A stretch of 64,000 nt of DNA from Synoicihabitans lomoniglobus (lineage in GTDB: Bacteria; Verrucomicrobiota; Verrucomicrobiia; Opitutales; Opitutaceae). The stretch lies in NCBI RefSeq assembly GCF_029023725.1, contig NZ_CP119075.1:3963501-4027500 (forward strand), in the 5' to 3' direction. The position numbers and the translations under genes were made by a program. Positions 45,001 through 51,607 of this stretch are shown in pieces (the first letter of the stretch is position 1; every line of letters begins with the position of its first letter). The notes beneath the pieces were generated by a model. The model was not told the origin of the DNA, made no database searches, and saw nothing but the letters and a program-made list of their open reading frames with translations.

Positions 45001-47349
45001 GACCGTTCCATTTACGCCGAGATTCGGATACGTTTCGTCTACCGAACCGTCAGGCAACAGCCTCACCACCCCCTCGCGACTATGGCCGGCAAACGTGGTG
45101 AACGCTCCGCCAAGATAGGTGCGGTTTTGGGCATCGACTACGAGCGACTTTAACACCGACCCAGACAACCCGACGTCGCCCGCATCAAAGGATGGGTCCA
45201 TCTGACCGTTCGCAAAAAAACGGGCAACATCATCTCGTCTTTCATCACCGCCAAACGCGCTGAACCAGCCCGCGATCACGAACCTACCGTCCGCCGCAGC
45301 CGCCATTGCCTCCACACTGCCTTGGACGTTTACTCCGCCTGCGGAAACGTCGGACGTGGTAGCGAACGACTCATCACGTGTGCCGTCCGGTTTCACCCGC
45401 ATGAGCGAAGAGGCCGTTCCTGTCAGGTCCGAGTCCCCGACGAAGGAACCCGCTATCACGACACCTCCATCCGGTTGGCGCATCAGCGCCTTGATCGATC
45501 CGAGACTTTCGCTGAATCCCAAATCATAAACGGCCGCAACCGTCTGGTCGGATGCAATACGCACCATCGACTCGGTCTCGATCCCGTTGAGATGGCTAAA
45601 TGTTCCCGCCACCAACAACTCGTTGCCCGGCAGGGCCAACGTAGTTGACGCAAACGCTTGGAGTCGCAGCACCGGTGCCGTGAACTCGGTCTCTGCTCCC
45701 GTAGCTTGGTCAATCCGCGCGACTCCGGAGGCATCCGGGACCGCTACCTCGCCAACCATCCATAACGATCCGTCTGCCGCAGTGCCGATCGATTTGGTCG
45801 TGCTGAATGCGCTGGAGACGTCGGCCGTGAAATCAAGATCAAGGGAACCAGACGATTGCAACTTCGCCACCAATGGACGCTCCGTTCCCTCGATCGCCGT
45901 GAATTCTCCGCCAAGCCAGATTCCGCCATCCTCAGTCACCGCCATCGACCTCACCCCACCATCGACTACCCCCACTGCTTCACTGAAGGTTAAATCCAAT
46001 TCACCCGGGGCACTAAAACGGACTAAATTACTGACCGATTCCCCATCTACAGTGTCGAAAACTCCTCCGACCAAAATGCGTCCATCGGCCTGCTCCACCG
46101 CGCTCCAGAACACACTACCCGCTGGAGACGAACTACGCACGATCCAAGACCCGTCGCCATTTAGCCATACTATGCCGGGGATCGGCACGAGTTCTTCGTC
46201 GGAGAATCCGCCGCCCACAAGTATTTTCCCATCACTCAATCCGAGCACAAGGTTCACACTGTTGTTCAGCACAGGAAGTAACACGTCAGAATCAAGTGTT
46301 CCGTCCGCCCTGAGCACCGCCAGGTAGCTTCGAGGAATATAACTATTCGCATCAGGTCGATAGCTCTCGAAATCACCACCGGCGAGAATACGGCCATCTG
46401 ATGTAACGCTCAAAGAAAGGACGGCTCGGTTGAATCCATACGATTGGAACGTCGTATCGACGGATCCGTTCACGTTAAGTCGCGCGAGATTCCCTGCCCC
46501 TGCCACTGTGGTGAACGAACCACCGATCACCACTTTTCCATCTGGTTGCACCAACAAAGCATTTATCCCAGTCCCGGTGATTCCTCTCACCGCAAACGTC
46601 GGATCCAAGGCACCGTCGGCTTTGAGGCGCACGACAAACGGACGGCGCACATCGTTAACGACATGGAAGTGTCCCGCCACGTAAGCGCGACCGTCCGCCA
46701 AGGGCCACACGCGGTAGGCCTGCTGGTCCGGTCGTTCGAGCTGCAACCCACCGGCGAGATCTCCACTGACCAAACCCGCGTAGGACGAAGGCGCGACAAC
46801 GAGGGTCACCGCGCTCGATATCGTCGACGCCAGTCCACTCGACACCACTACATCGTAGACCCCACCATCCGCAATCGAGGTGCTCGCAACGTAAAACGAG
46901 GATTCAGTCGCATTAGGAATCTCCGAGCCGTTTCGTCGCCATTGATAGCCCAGGTCAGTTCCAGTCGCCTGCACACTGAGATTCGTCGCCGTCCCGGCCA
47001 CGGGCGATTGTGATTGGGGCTGAACTGTGATCACCGGCGCGGGGTCACTGCCCGTCAATTCGGCCGCAGCGCTCACCACCGACCCCTCCGCGTTGCTGAT
47101 CTTCACCGCGTAGCTACCCACATCGTGATAATTGAGATCGGTCAGTTCAAGCGTCTCGGCCGTTGCCCCTTCAACAGCTATGCCATTGTGAAACCACTGA
47201 TAATAAATTGGCTCACTTCCTTCGCTCGCGACGGTGAATAAAACTACGCTTCCTGCGGTCGATACCTGGCTCTCAGGCGGCGTAATTACGCTGGGCGCCA
47301 CCGCCGTCACCACCGAGGTCATCAAAATCCACGCCACCCACCCTGCCAT
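39010..47349 (-). CDS. giant secreted Ig / delta-60 propeller protein with C-terminal dockerin-like module (~2779 aa)
   Basis: The start is uncertain. I chose ATG 47349 because it gives a signal peptide (MAGWVAWILMTSVVTAVA). In-frame ATGs at 47451 and 47496 and a TTG at 47523 add an atypical AT-rich leader. Layout: Ig x2 (~20-186), propeller with delta-60 repeats (~190-920), Ig, paired domains (~1003-1266); then Ig x3, a second propeller (~1526-2236), Ig and paired domains (~2326-2576); then Ig and a terminal dockerin-like pair with EF-hand loops 'DTNGDRRIGLVEL' and 'DTNRDGRVSLIEL', each followed by 'LRVIQLYNTR'. The protein is thus an internal duplication of a ~1,300-residue unit. It is first in the giant-gene operon. 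Confidence 0.8.
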   Translation of the reverse strand: MAGWVAWILMTSVVTAVAPSVITPPESQVSTAGSVVLFTVASEGSEPIYYQWFHNGIAVEGATAETLELTDLNYHDVGSYAVKISNAEGSVVSAAAELTGSDPAPVITVQPQSQSPVAGTATNLSVQATGTDLGYQWRRNGSEIPNATESSFYVASTSIADGGVYDVVVSSGLASTISSAVTLVVAPSSYAGLVSGDLAGGLQLERPDQQAYRVWPLADGRAYVAGHFHVVNDVRRPFVVRLKADGALDPTFAVRGITGTGINALLVQPDGKVVIGGSFTTVAGAGNLARLNVNGSVDTTFQSYGFNRAVLSLSVTSDGRILAGGDFESYRPDANSYIPRSYLAVLRADGTLDSDVLLPVLNNSVNLVLGLSDGKILVGGGFSDEELVPIPGIVWLNGDGSWIVRSSSPAGSVFWSAVEQADGRILVGGVFDTVDGESVSNLVRFSAPGELDLTFSEAVGVVDGGVRSMAVTEDGGIWLGGEFTAIEGTERPLVAKLQSSGSLDLDFTADVSSAFSTTKSIGTAADGSLWMVGEVAVPDASGVARIDQATGAETEFTAPVLRLQAFASTTLALPGNELLVAGTFSHLNGIETESMVRIASDQTVAAVYDLGFSESLGSIKALMRQPDGGVVIAGSFVGDSDLTGTASSLMRVKPDGTRDESFATTSDVSAGGVNVQGSVEAMAAAADGRFVIAGWFSAFGGDERRDDVARFFANGQMDPSFDAGDVGLSGSVLKSLVVDAQNRTYLGGAFTTFAGHSREGVVRLLPDGSVDETYPNLGVNGTVHDIALDAAGKLVVVGNFSSVDGSPVPGIARFNSDGTRDLALGTTSSLGAHPQQLLVQPDGKMLLSGSFTTVAGTINSPYLVRLNEDGSRDETFAASHIGGEPTTLGMRDDGRLFVSGVFPTIGGFLTAVEDPAIQVDPTDQSVSVGGGMTVSVEGTGGGLSYQWRRNGRDIVGATAATLSLDAATVNDAGLYDVVITNLAGRVVSESAVVSVAAPMEEQRVLKNISAVVTAAADERVLVPFKIEGAGIKSMLMRAVGPTLGVLGVDGFMPDPVLRVLRPSGELIASNDDWSSDEGNQNAIQLAAFQVGAFGLSEGTLDAALVVELVPGRYILEVVGAEAGRVLVECYDADGSDPTARLVHMGLLATQGTGSAALNVGFVVQGSSRDLLVRAVGPGVPMDHRLADPSLDVVASGSSGNVPLLANDNWDDQDALEGIFRYAGASALMGGSLDAAVVGTFDAGAYTGRVKTPISTTGTVLWEVFDLANTSATLAPELVLPVQSTETVAGGSVTMGVLVAGAEPLTYVWHKNDVLLPSETGSRLSRGDLTHADNGTYEVTVSNDHGDLTVVAAVIDLPVPPSIANQPIGVTASGGDDVTFSVTVAGTPPFTYQWLHDGQPIAGATSDELQLDGVNWSNAGGYSVEVTSDHGSVRSATVELAGAGVPPTVALSAASLVATVGDEVAVSLVTGATDATYQWRRNGFDLPGETGTTLQLPGVSLLDTDRYEVVVRDGPSLSEQVSEAFSLHVFPAKLPTAITPDARWHVALEGGPSSLTGFFALPDGGALVVGSFSQINGHATPNLARLNAAGEVMASFTAPDLLPSQAADLSASIAIQGGNHLIVVTRPRAIEGQSRQWLKRFDLTSGELDETFAVDVGLSDEIGNFSIGSVAVAADQKLVVVALLQVTTSGGPLAAVVRLSPDGDWDTTFAISYYDTIPQLPLALVDGGALVGGTFSMVNGVASQPVVRLGADGALDVEFAANLDLDGFSSPEIQPLLEMGEDKLYLGISTNGNGTVDVLAGDGSRLSRLQGDGAPRRMFAQADGTVLVWGFMQNLEGVAVNGLALLDQNGTVMATPLELNSSQIDVVSASSSGRVYMKGVNYTNGQPFMQRWVRGTNDVFNLSLATLGLGRAYDIAPLDNGEWLVAGDFDKVNGADSYNLVRLAADGTLAGVYGDEFGPQGSIEKISRRSDGQFDLKGSSNPAPFGIMRLDATGALNPSFTLDPTLSIASLIDIVSLPRGGLIASSWYFAYENGLLREVYLNEDGSRSAGLYQSTTDTPFYAGVVLQNGNHVTVSTDGFRSRDNRGIVDEAFHDDADWNSTVIGLSLAMDESIWAFGFRETKRLADDGSVLAETPVGNSFGFEWVGNGPDPRFAALPDGDILVANYSFAFWMEAFLESPITRLNPDLSIDDSLQLSGVHDQVTAMRLTEAGDLLLSVPGAVFMTRATDEVVPRVTAADVVEVRPVGGSVELTVTDVPSGELTYQWRHNRTPIEGATAPTLRLADLTLAEAGRYDVVITGTSGDVLSDPFTLEVAVFERVIAALSAHLELDADEVAFLPFRIEGLGEKQVLLRAIGPTLSGLGIDSAMQQPRIRLVDETGEIVMLNDGWANSVLVADTAATVGAVTFAADSEDAALVALLPAGNYVAMVVDEAGGTGLVELFDAGATSGSSRIVHGGVLSRDGGSGLSLGFVVDRFEAGLLVRAVAPGLGLGDTSLIDPVITLHNSSMSTIAENDDWDDTADLRTAFAIAGASPLVADSSDAAVTVVLPAGAFTATTTTQSSEGGRTLVEVYDLSGRAPPEAPVLLMPALSQTVAADEAVRFEVVAAGAGSLAYQWYHDGELLDGATTGTFALSAAKAADSGNYTVRIANSHGFIESAPATLTVITPPTLHDADTNGDRRIGLVELLRVIQLYNTRFGTSRTGRYAVAEGSVDGFTPDNTSSSAAVLSRYHTGDTNRDGRVSLIELLRVIQLYNTRSGTSRTGAYRPADGTVDGFEPESSI

Positions 47350-47577
47350 TATTCTGAGGGTTTGGACTAATCGACCCGGTGCACACTCAAGGAGTATTTT
47401 CGGACGATTTACACGGGTGCGATCAAGCAACAAATAGATAAAAAGGGGCATAAGTAGGGGGCTTCGACCGCTTGGTTGAGAAACGGCGGGACGCATCGCA
47501 TTCATTGCGTTCAATGAGCGCAATTTATATATCTGGATTACTCAATTCCTTGCCGTAAACTCTGCCAACCTCAACGC

Positions 47578-47593
47578 AGTATAATTTTATACT
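47578..47593. promoter_or_regulatory. perfect inverted repeat AGTATAA-TT-TTATACT
   Basis: Two perfect 7-base arms (47578-47584 and 47587-47593) are separated by TT. It lies upstream of all candidate starts of the giant gene. It may be an operator overlapping a -10-like element, because TATAAA/TATACT occurs inside it. Confidence 0.4.
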
Positions 47594-47605
47594 ACTACTC
47601 TTAAT

Positions 47606-47623
47606 GTAGGTATTCTAACCTAC
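47606..47623. promoter_or_regulatory. inverted repeat GTAGGT-N6-ACCTAC
   Basis: Arms 47606-47611 and 47618-47623 are perfect 6-base complements around ATTCTA. It lies 13 bases from the neighbouring inverted repeat. Together they look like a compound regulatory site for the giant-protein operon. Confidence 0.35.
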
Positions 47624-47782
47624 CTTTATGTTGAGATTGGCCACCATAGCCAGCCCGTCGGCGTCGGTGAATAATTGGCTCAAACGCGTTACTTATTCCA
47701 AGATCAAAAGACGACCAGTGCGGCACGCGTGCTAGCCTTCTGCGACTTCAAAGACTTCGCGCCGGATTTTATGCCGTGCGTA

Positions 47783-48451
47783 TCATACAAACGAAGCAAT
47801 GGATTCGAGGGGCTTCTTCGTGATATTGGGGACGTGTGTTCCCGGTGCCGGATAGCCGGCGACCAGAAGCAAAAACGGTTTTTCTGTTGTCGGCCGGTCG
47901 AGGATTTCGTTGAGGAAATTCATCGGACTGGGGGTGTGCGTTAGCGTCGCCAATCCCGCGGCGTGCAGCGCGGAAATCAGAAAACCCGTGGCGATGCCAA
48001 CGGACTCCTTGGGGTAGTAGGTCGGCCGACGCTCGCCGGTTGCGGGATCGACGAAGGCATTTACCGCGAAAATCGCGATCAACCAGGGTGCGACGGACAG
48101 GAAGGGTTTTTCCGCGTTGGTGCCGAGTGGTGCCAGCGCTTTCCTCCAATCGTTAGGGGCACGGTGCGCGTAGAATTCGCGTTCTTCTGCCTCCGCCGCC
48201 TCGCGAATGCACTGTTTCACTCCCGCGTCGCCAATCGCCACGAAGTGCCACGGTTGCAAATTGGCTCCGTTGGGGGCGGTTCCGGCCGCCTGAAGACAGG
48301 TCGCAATGATATCCTGCGGCACGGGGTCAGGCGCGAAATCACGGACACTGCGGCGGCTGCGCATACCCGCGTAGTTCGCCTCGGCGGCCGCCCGCATCTC
48401 AGTCTCGGTTTTGCGCTCAAACGACAGGGGCACCAGGGCGGGGGAGTCCAT
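47783..48451 (-). CDS. nitroreductase-family oxidoreductase
   Basis: This 222-residue flavoprotein-type sequence has nitroreductase signatures: '[16 protein letters not shown]' for FMN phosphate binding, '[19 protein letters not shown]' and '[22 protein letters not shown]', ending with '[19 protein letters not shown]'. It should be an FMN-dependent NAD(P)H oxidoreductase; the physiological substrate is unknown. It is the last gene of the response regulator-kinase-EF-hand unit, 38 bases after the EF-hand gene. ATG 48451 is preferred over a TTG at 48475. Confidence 0.88.
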   Translation of the reverse strand: MDSPALVPLSFERKTETEMRAAAEANYAGMRSRRSVRDFAPDPVPQDIIATCLQAAGTAPNGANLQPWHFVAIGDAGVKQCIREAAEAEEREFYAHRAPNDWRKALAPLGTNAEKPFLSVAPWLIAIFAVNAFVDPATGERRPTYYPKESVGIATGFLISALHAAGLATLTHTPSPMNFLNEILDRPTTEKPFLLLVAGYPAPGTHVPNITKKPLESIASFV

Positions 48452-48489
48452 GCCGCCAGCGTGGGCGATCCGCAACAGGATGTCCGCTA

Positions 48490-48876
48490 CTAATCTTCGT
48501 GTTGCGGGTGTGGCGGAGGTGGCGGACGCGAGCCGTCTCTCATGCCGTTCAGGTGCGCCGGCGGAGGCAGCGCGATTTCCAATTCATCACGATCCAGCAC
48601 GCCGTTCTCGTCCCGATCAAAGGTGCGCAATACCGTCGTCGCGTTTTCCAATTCGTCGACGCTGATCGTGCCGTCTGCGTTTTGATCGAAGACGTCCAGC
48701 AACGGGTGACCTGCTCCCGGCTCATACCGGGGATGAGGGGGCGCCCCTTGCTCGCCCGGCGGAGGAAACGGTTGGCTTTTCGCCACGGCGGCAGTCATCA
48801 GAAAACCTCCGGCAAACAGGCTCAACGAGAGCAACAACGCCGAGGCGACCTTACGGGTAATAACGTTTTCGTTCAT
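48490..48876 (-). CDS. exported EF-hand calcium-binding protein with proline-rich tail
   Basis: This 128-residue protein has a signal peptide ([20 protein letters not shown]). Two EF-hand loops, '[13 protein letters not shown]' and '[13 protein letters not shown]', have Asp/Asn at positions 1, 3 and 5 and Glu at 12. It ends with a Pro/His-rich tail containing [10 protein letters not shown], identical to ten residues in the sensor region of the kinase encoded next to it. A periplasmic calcium sensor or accessory protein for that kinase is a reasonable inference. ATG 48876 is preferred over a GTG at 48885. Confidence 0.85.
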   Translation of the reverse strand: MNENVITRKVASALLLSLSLFAGGFLMTAAVAKSQPFPPPGEQGAPPHPRYEPGAGHPLLDVFDQNADGTISVDELENATTVLRTFDRDENGVLDRDELEIALPPPAHLNGMRDGSRPPPPPHPQHED

Positions 48877-48951
48877 AACCCCCACAGGATCGCACCGCCG
48901 TGTTAGCGGGTGATGTGCCCGAGCGGCCTTTTCATTAAGCCGGTGTAAATT

Positions 48952-50451
48952 TCACGCGGACGAGGCTGCGCTTAACTCCACCTCAACTTGGAATCCACGC
49001 GGGGTTCGGTTCGTAAACCGGACCGTGCCACCCATCGCTTTAACGCTGGATCGCACAATCGACAGTCCCAATCCCACGCCCCCCGCAGACCTCACCCGGG
49101 CCAAGTCGGGGCGATAAAACGGTTCTCCCAATCGCGCCAAAGCCTCCGACGGCACCCCCGGGCCATCATCCGCCACCACCACGTCGATCCGATCGGGCAC
49201 TATCAGCTGCGCCATAATTTGAATCCGCACATTTTCGCCCCCGCAACGCACCGCATTGCGCACGATATTGCCCAGCGTGCGTTCGAGGAGCAGCGCATCC
49301 GCCAGCGCCGTCAGGTCGGGAGCGATCCGTAATTCGACGTCACGACCACCAGCTTCCCTCGCCACGACCTGCCCGACCAGAGGTTTCAATGGCACCGCCA
49401 TCAGCACCGCTTCGGGTGAACGCATCCCGGCTTTTGTAAAGTCCAACAATTCCCCCACCAACTGCCCCATCTGCTCTACCTCCTCCCGCACGTCAGCGAG
49501 CGCTGGGCGCAATTCCGAAGGCACGCGTTCCTCCAATATACTGGTCCCCACCTGGAGGCGGCCGACCGGCGAACCAAGCTCGTGCGCCACATCCGCCAGA
49601 AACTTTTTTTGCCCGTCAACCAACGTGTGCAACCGACCCGCCATGGTGTTGATACTTTCGCCCAAATGGCCGATTTCGTCTCGCCGTTTGGTCGGCACCC
49701 GCGTCGCGAAATTACCCTCGGCGATGCGCTCCGTGGCCTGCGACAAGGTGCGCAAGGCCCGCGTCATGCGTATAACCAACGGTAACCAAAACAAAACCGA
49801 CAAGACCACCGCCAGACCCACCGCCCCCAACACCGGCCGCAGATCAAGCAGCGACCCAAAGGCCCACGCCGAGTCAGACACCGCGAACAACGTGCCCGGC
49901 TGAGGCGCTGTTTCCGGCGACACTCGCACCGGCACCCGCACGCCAAACCACCACTGCCCCGGCGGATCGATTCGCTCCAACACTCTCCCGGGCACGCTGC
50001 CGTCATCCATGCGCCGCGGAAGCTGTTCCTGCGCACTTGGCGGAGGCGGCGGCGGACGGGATCCATCGCGCGACGGCGGAGGCCGGGCGTCTTCGGCCCG
50101 TCTTGGTGGTGGCCGACGGGCGGGCTGACCCATCTTTGACGCGATCCGCTCGGGCAGCGCCACATCGGGTCCGCCCACCTGTTCGCCTGGGTTGAGAAAA
50201 ACATAAAACGACAACCGGTAGTCCGCACTGTAACCCGCCAACAATCGTTCCCGCCCGGCCAGAGGCTCGCGATTATACTCCGCCATGATCACATCGCCGA
50301 CGTTGCGCAATTGATCGCCCACCGAGCGTTCCATCACCCCACGAATCCCCCCGTTGCCCAGTAACAGCGCCACGCCAACGCCCACCAACAACAGCAGGTT
50401 GAGGATCAGCCAAAGACCGATTTTAAGAGCGAGCGGAATGCGAAGTTTCAC
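48952..50451 (-). CDS. membrane sensor histidine kinase with proline-rich periplasmic insert
   Basis: This 499-residue kinase has TM1 (~10-31), a periplasmic sensor (~32-210) with a long Pro/Arg-rich stretch (~112-145, including [10 protein letters not shown]), TM2 (~210-232), a HAMP domain, HisKA with phospho-acceptor H290 (AHELGSPVGRL) and HATPase_c with N box 'LGNIVRNAVR', 'DDGPGV' and 'GGVGLGLSI'. The N box has Arg-Asn-Ala where family members usually have E/Q-N-A, yet the Asn is kept. It resembles CpxA/EnvZ-type kinases. It is encoded 86 bases after its response regulator and before the EF-hand gene. Confidence 0.92.
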   Translation of the reverse strand: MKLRIPLALKIGLWLILNLLLLVGVGVALLLGNGGIRGVMERSVGDQLRNVGDVIMAEYNREPLAGRERLLAGYSADYRLSFYVFLNPGEQVGGPDVALPERIASKMGQPARRPPPRRAEDARPPPSRDGSRPPPPPPSAQEQLPRRMDDGSVPGRVLERIDPPGQWWFGVRVPVRVSPETAPQPGTLFAVSDSAWAFGSLLDLRPVLGAVGLAVVLSVLFWLPLVIRMTRALRTLSQATERIAEGNFATRVPTKRRDEIGHLGESINTMAGRLHTLVDGQKKFLADVAHELGSPVGRLQVGTSILEERVPSELRPALADVREEVEQMGQLVGELLDFTKAGMRSPEAVLMAVPLKPLVGQVVAREAGGRDVELRIAPDLTALADALLLERTLGNIVRNAVRCGGENVRIQIMAQLIVPDRIDVVVADDGPGVPSEALARLGEPFYRPDLARVRSAGGVGLGLSIVRSSVKAMGGTVRFTNRTPRGFQVEVELSAASSA

Positions 50452-50537
50452 AAAATAATTGGGGGGAAGAACCTGGAATCTTGCCTCCAGTGAAAGCCGA
50501 TGGCCCGACCCTTTACGGCGACTTTACAATTTATGCC

Positions 50538-51278
50538 TCACGAGGCATCCGGGTCGATAAACAGGTAACCCGCCGAGCGCATGGTGCGAATAAACCGCGG
50601 CGACCTGGCATCATCGCCGAGCTTTTTGCGCAAAGCCGAAACGTGCACATCAATCGAACGATCGAACACGTCGTAATTGCGCTCCCGCACTTCGTCCAGC
50701 AACGCCTCCCGCGACCTCACCCGACCCTTGGCTCGCACGAGACTCAGCAACAAATCAAACTCCACCGGGGTGAGATCCATGGGATCGTCGTTCAAAAACG
50801 CCGCCCGTGCCTCCGGGAGCATACGCAGGGGCCCCGCGACCAACTCCACCATCGGGGCGGCCGTCGCGGCGGCCGCAGACTCTTCCCGCGCCGACCGCCG
50901 CAGCACGGCTCGCAACCGCGCCAACAACTCCCGCGTCGAAAAAGTTTTGGGCAGATAATCGTCGGCCCCCACCTCCAAGCCCACGATTCGATCCATCTCA
51001 TCGCCCCGGGCCGTCAGCATCAGGACCGGCACCGTCGAATGCTGGCGGATTCTCCGCAAGACATCGAACCCGTCCCACCCCGGCAGCATCACATCGAGAA
51101 GGACCACGTCCCATGAATCCGCCTGGCAGCGCTCCACACCGGAGGGTCCTTCGTGCACCGCCGTCACAGCGTAACCGAGCGGCTTCAAATAATCGGTCAC
51201 CAAACGACAAAATTTTTGATCGTCATCGATCATTAACACGCGCGTGGCCGTGGATTCTAGCGCAGCAGAGGAACTCAC
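50538..51278 (-). CDS. OmpR/PhoB-family response regulator
   Basis: This 246-residue protein has a receiver domain ('VLMIDDDQKFCRLV', phospho-acceptor D62 in 'VVLLDVMLPGWDG', conserved Lys in 'YLPKTFSTREL') and a C-terminal winged helix ('DLTPVEFDLLLSLVRAKGRVRSREALLDEV', 'VDVHVSALRKKLGD' type). It is the partner of the kinase encoded next. The GTG at 51278 gives VSSSAALESTATRVLMIDDD, the usual receiver start; ATG 51233 would cut into beta-1. It is the first gene of a four-gene minus-strand unit and is divergent from the LapA-like gene. Confidence 0.92.
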   Translation of the reverse strand: MSSSAALESTATRVLMIDDDQKFCRLVTDYLKPLGYAVTAVHEGPSGVERCQADSWDVVLLDVMLPGWDGFDVLRRIRQHSTVPVLMLTARGDEMDRIVGLEVGADDYLPKTFSTRELLARLRAVLRRSAREESAAAATAAPMVELVAGPLRMLPEARAAFLNDDPMDLTPVEFDLLLSLVRAKGRVRSREALLDEVRERNYDVFDRSIDVHVSALRKKLGDDARSPRFIRTMRSAGYLFIDPDAS

Positions 51279-51379
51279 GATACCCGCAGATTCTCGCAAA
51301 TCCAGCGACGCGCAACCCCGTATCTTGAGCCCATCGCAGCCATTGCGTCCCACCGCTGCGGACGCTGAAATGGCGGGCC

Positions 51380-51607
51380 ATGAAAAAGGCCAAACTCTAT
51401 TTTGCGCTCATCGCCAGTGCATTGATGGCGATTGTGATTTTCCAAAACACCGACGTCGTGGTGACGCGTGTCCTCTTCATCACCATCGCCATGCCCCGCG
51501 CCGCACTGCTGGCCATCACGCTCCTGATCGGCATCGTGATCGGCATCTCCCTCGCCCTGGGCTGGGGCCGCAAGGGCAAGGGGCGCGGACCAAAACTCGG
51601 GGCTTAG
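51380..51607 (+). CDS. small LapA-domain-like membrane protein
   Basis: This 75-residue protein has two transmembrane segments with the LapA (DUF1049) pattern: '[20 protein letters not shown]', then '[18 protein letters not shown]', ending in a basic cytoplasmic tail ([10 protein letters not shown]). LapA/LapB-type proteins influence LPS assembly in E. coli. Here only the fold resemblance can be stated. It overlaps the end of convergent asnS by 4 bases. Confidence 0.8.
   Translation: MKKAKLYFALIASALMAIVIFQNTDVVVTRVLFITIAMPRAALLAITLLIGIVIGISLALGWGRKGKGRGPKLGA

Larger units (their letters stand above)
47350..47782 (-). promoter_or_regulatory. AT-rich upstream region of the giant-protein operon
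   Basis: This ~430-base gap lies between the end of the nitroreductase gene and the chosen start of the dockerin-bearing giant. Bases 47520-47630 are much richer in A+T than their surroundings and contain two inverted repeats (listed separately). On the minus strand TTAGAA and TAGTAT with an 18-base spacer could be a promoter, though weakly. I see no convincing gene here; the open frames are short and lack homologous motifs. Confidence 0.4.

Noticed and set aside
47675-47944. 89-codon plus-strand ORF overlapping the nitroreductase end
   Set aside because: No motifs, it overlaps a convincing gene on the other strand, and it has no ribosome binding site.
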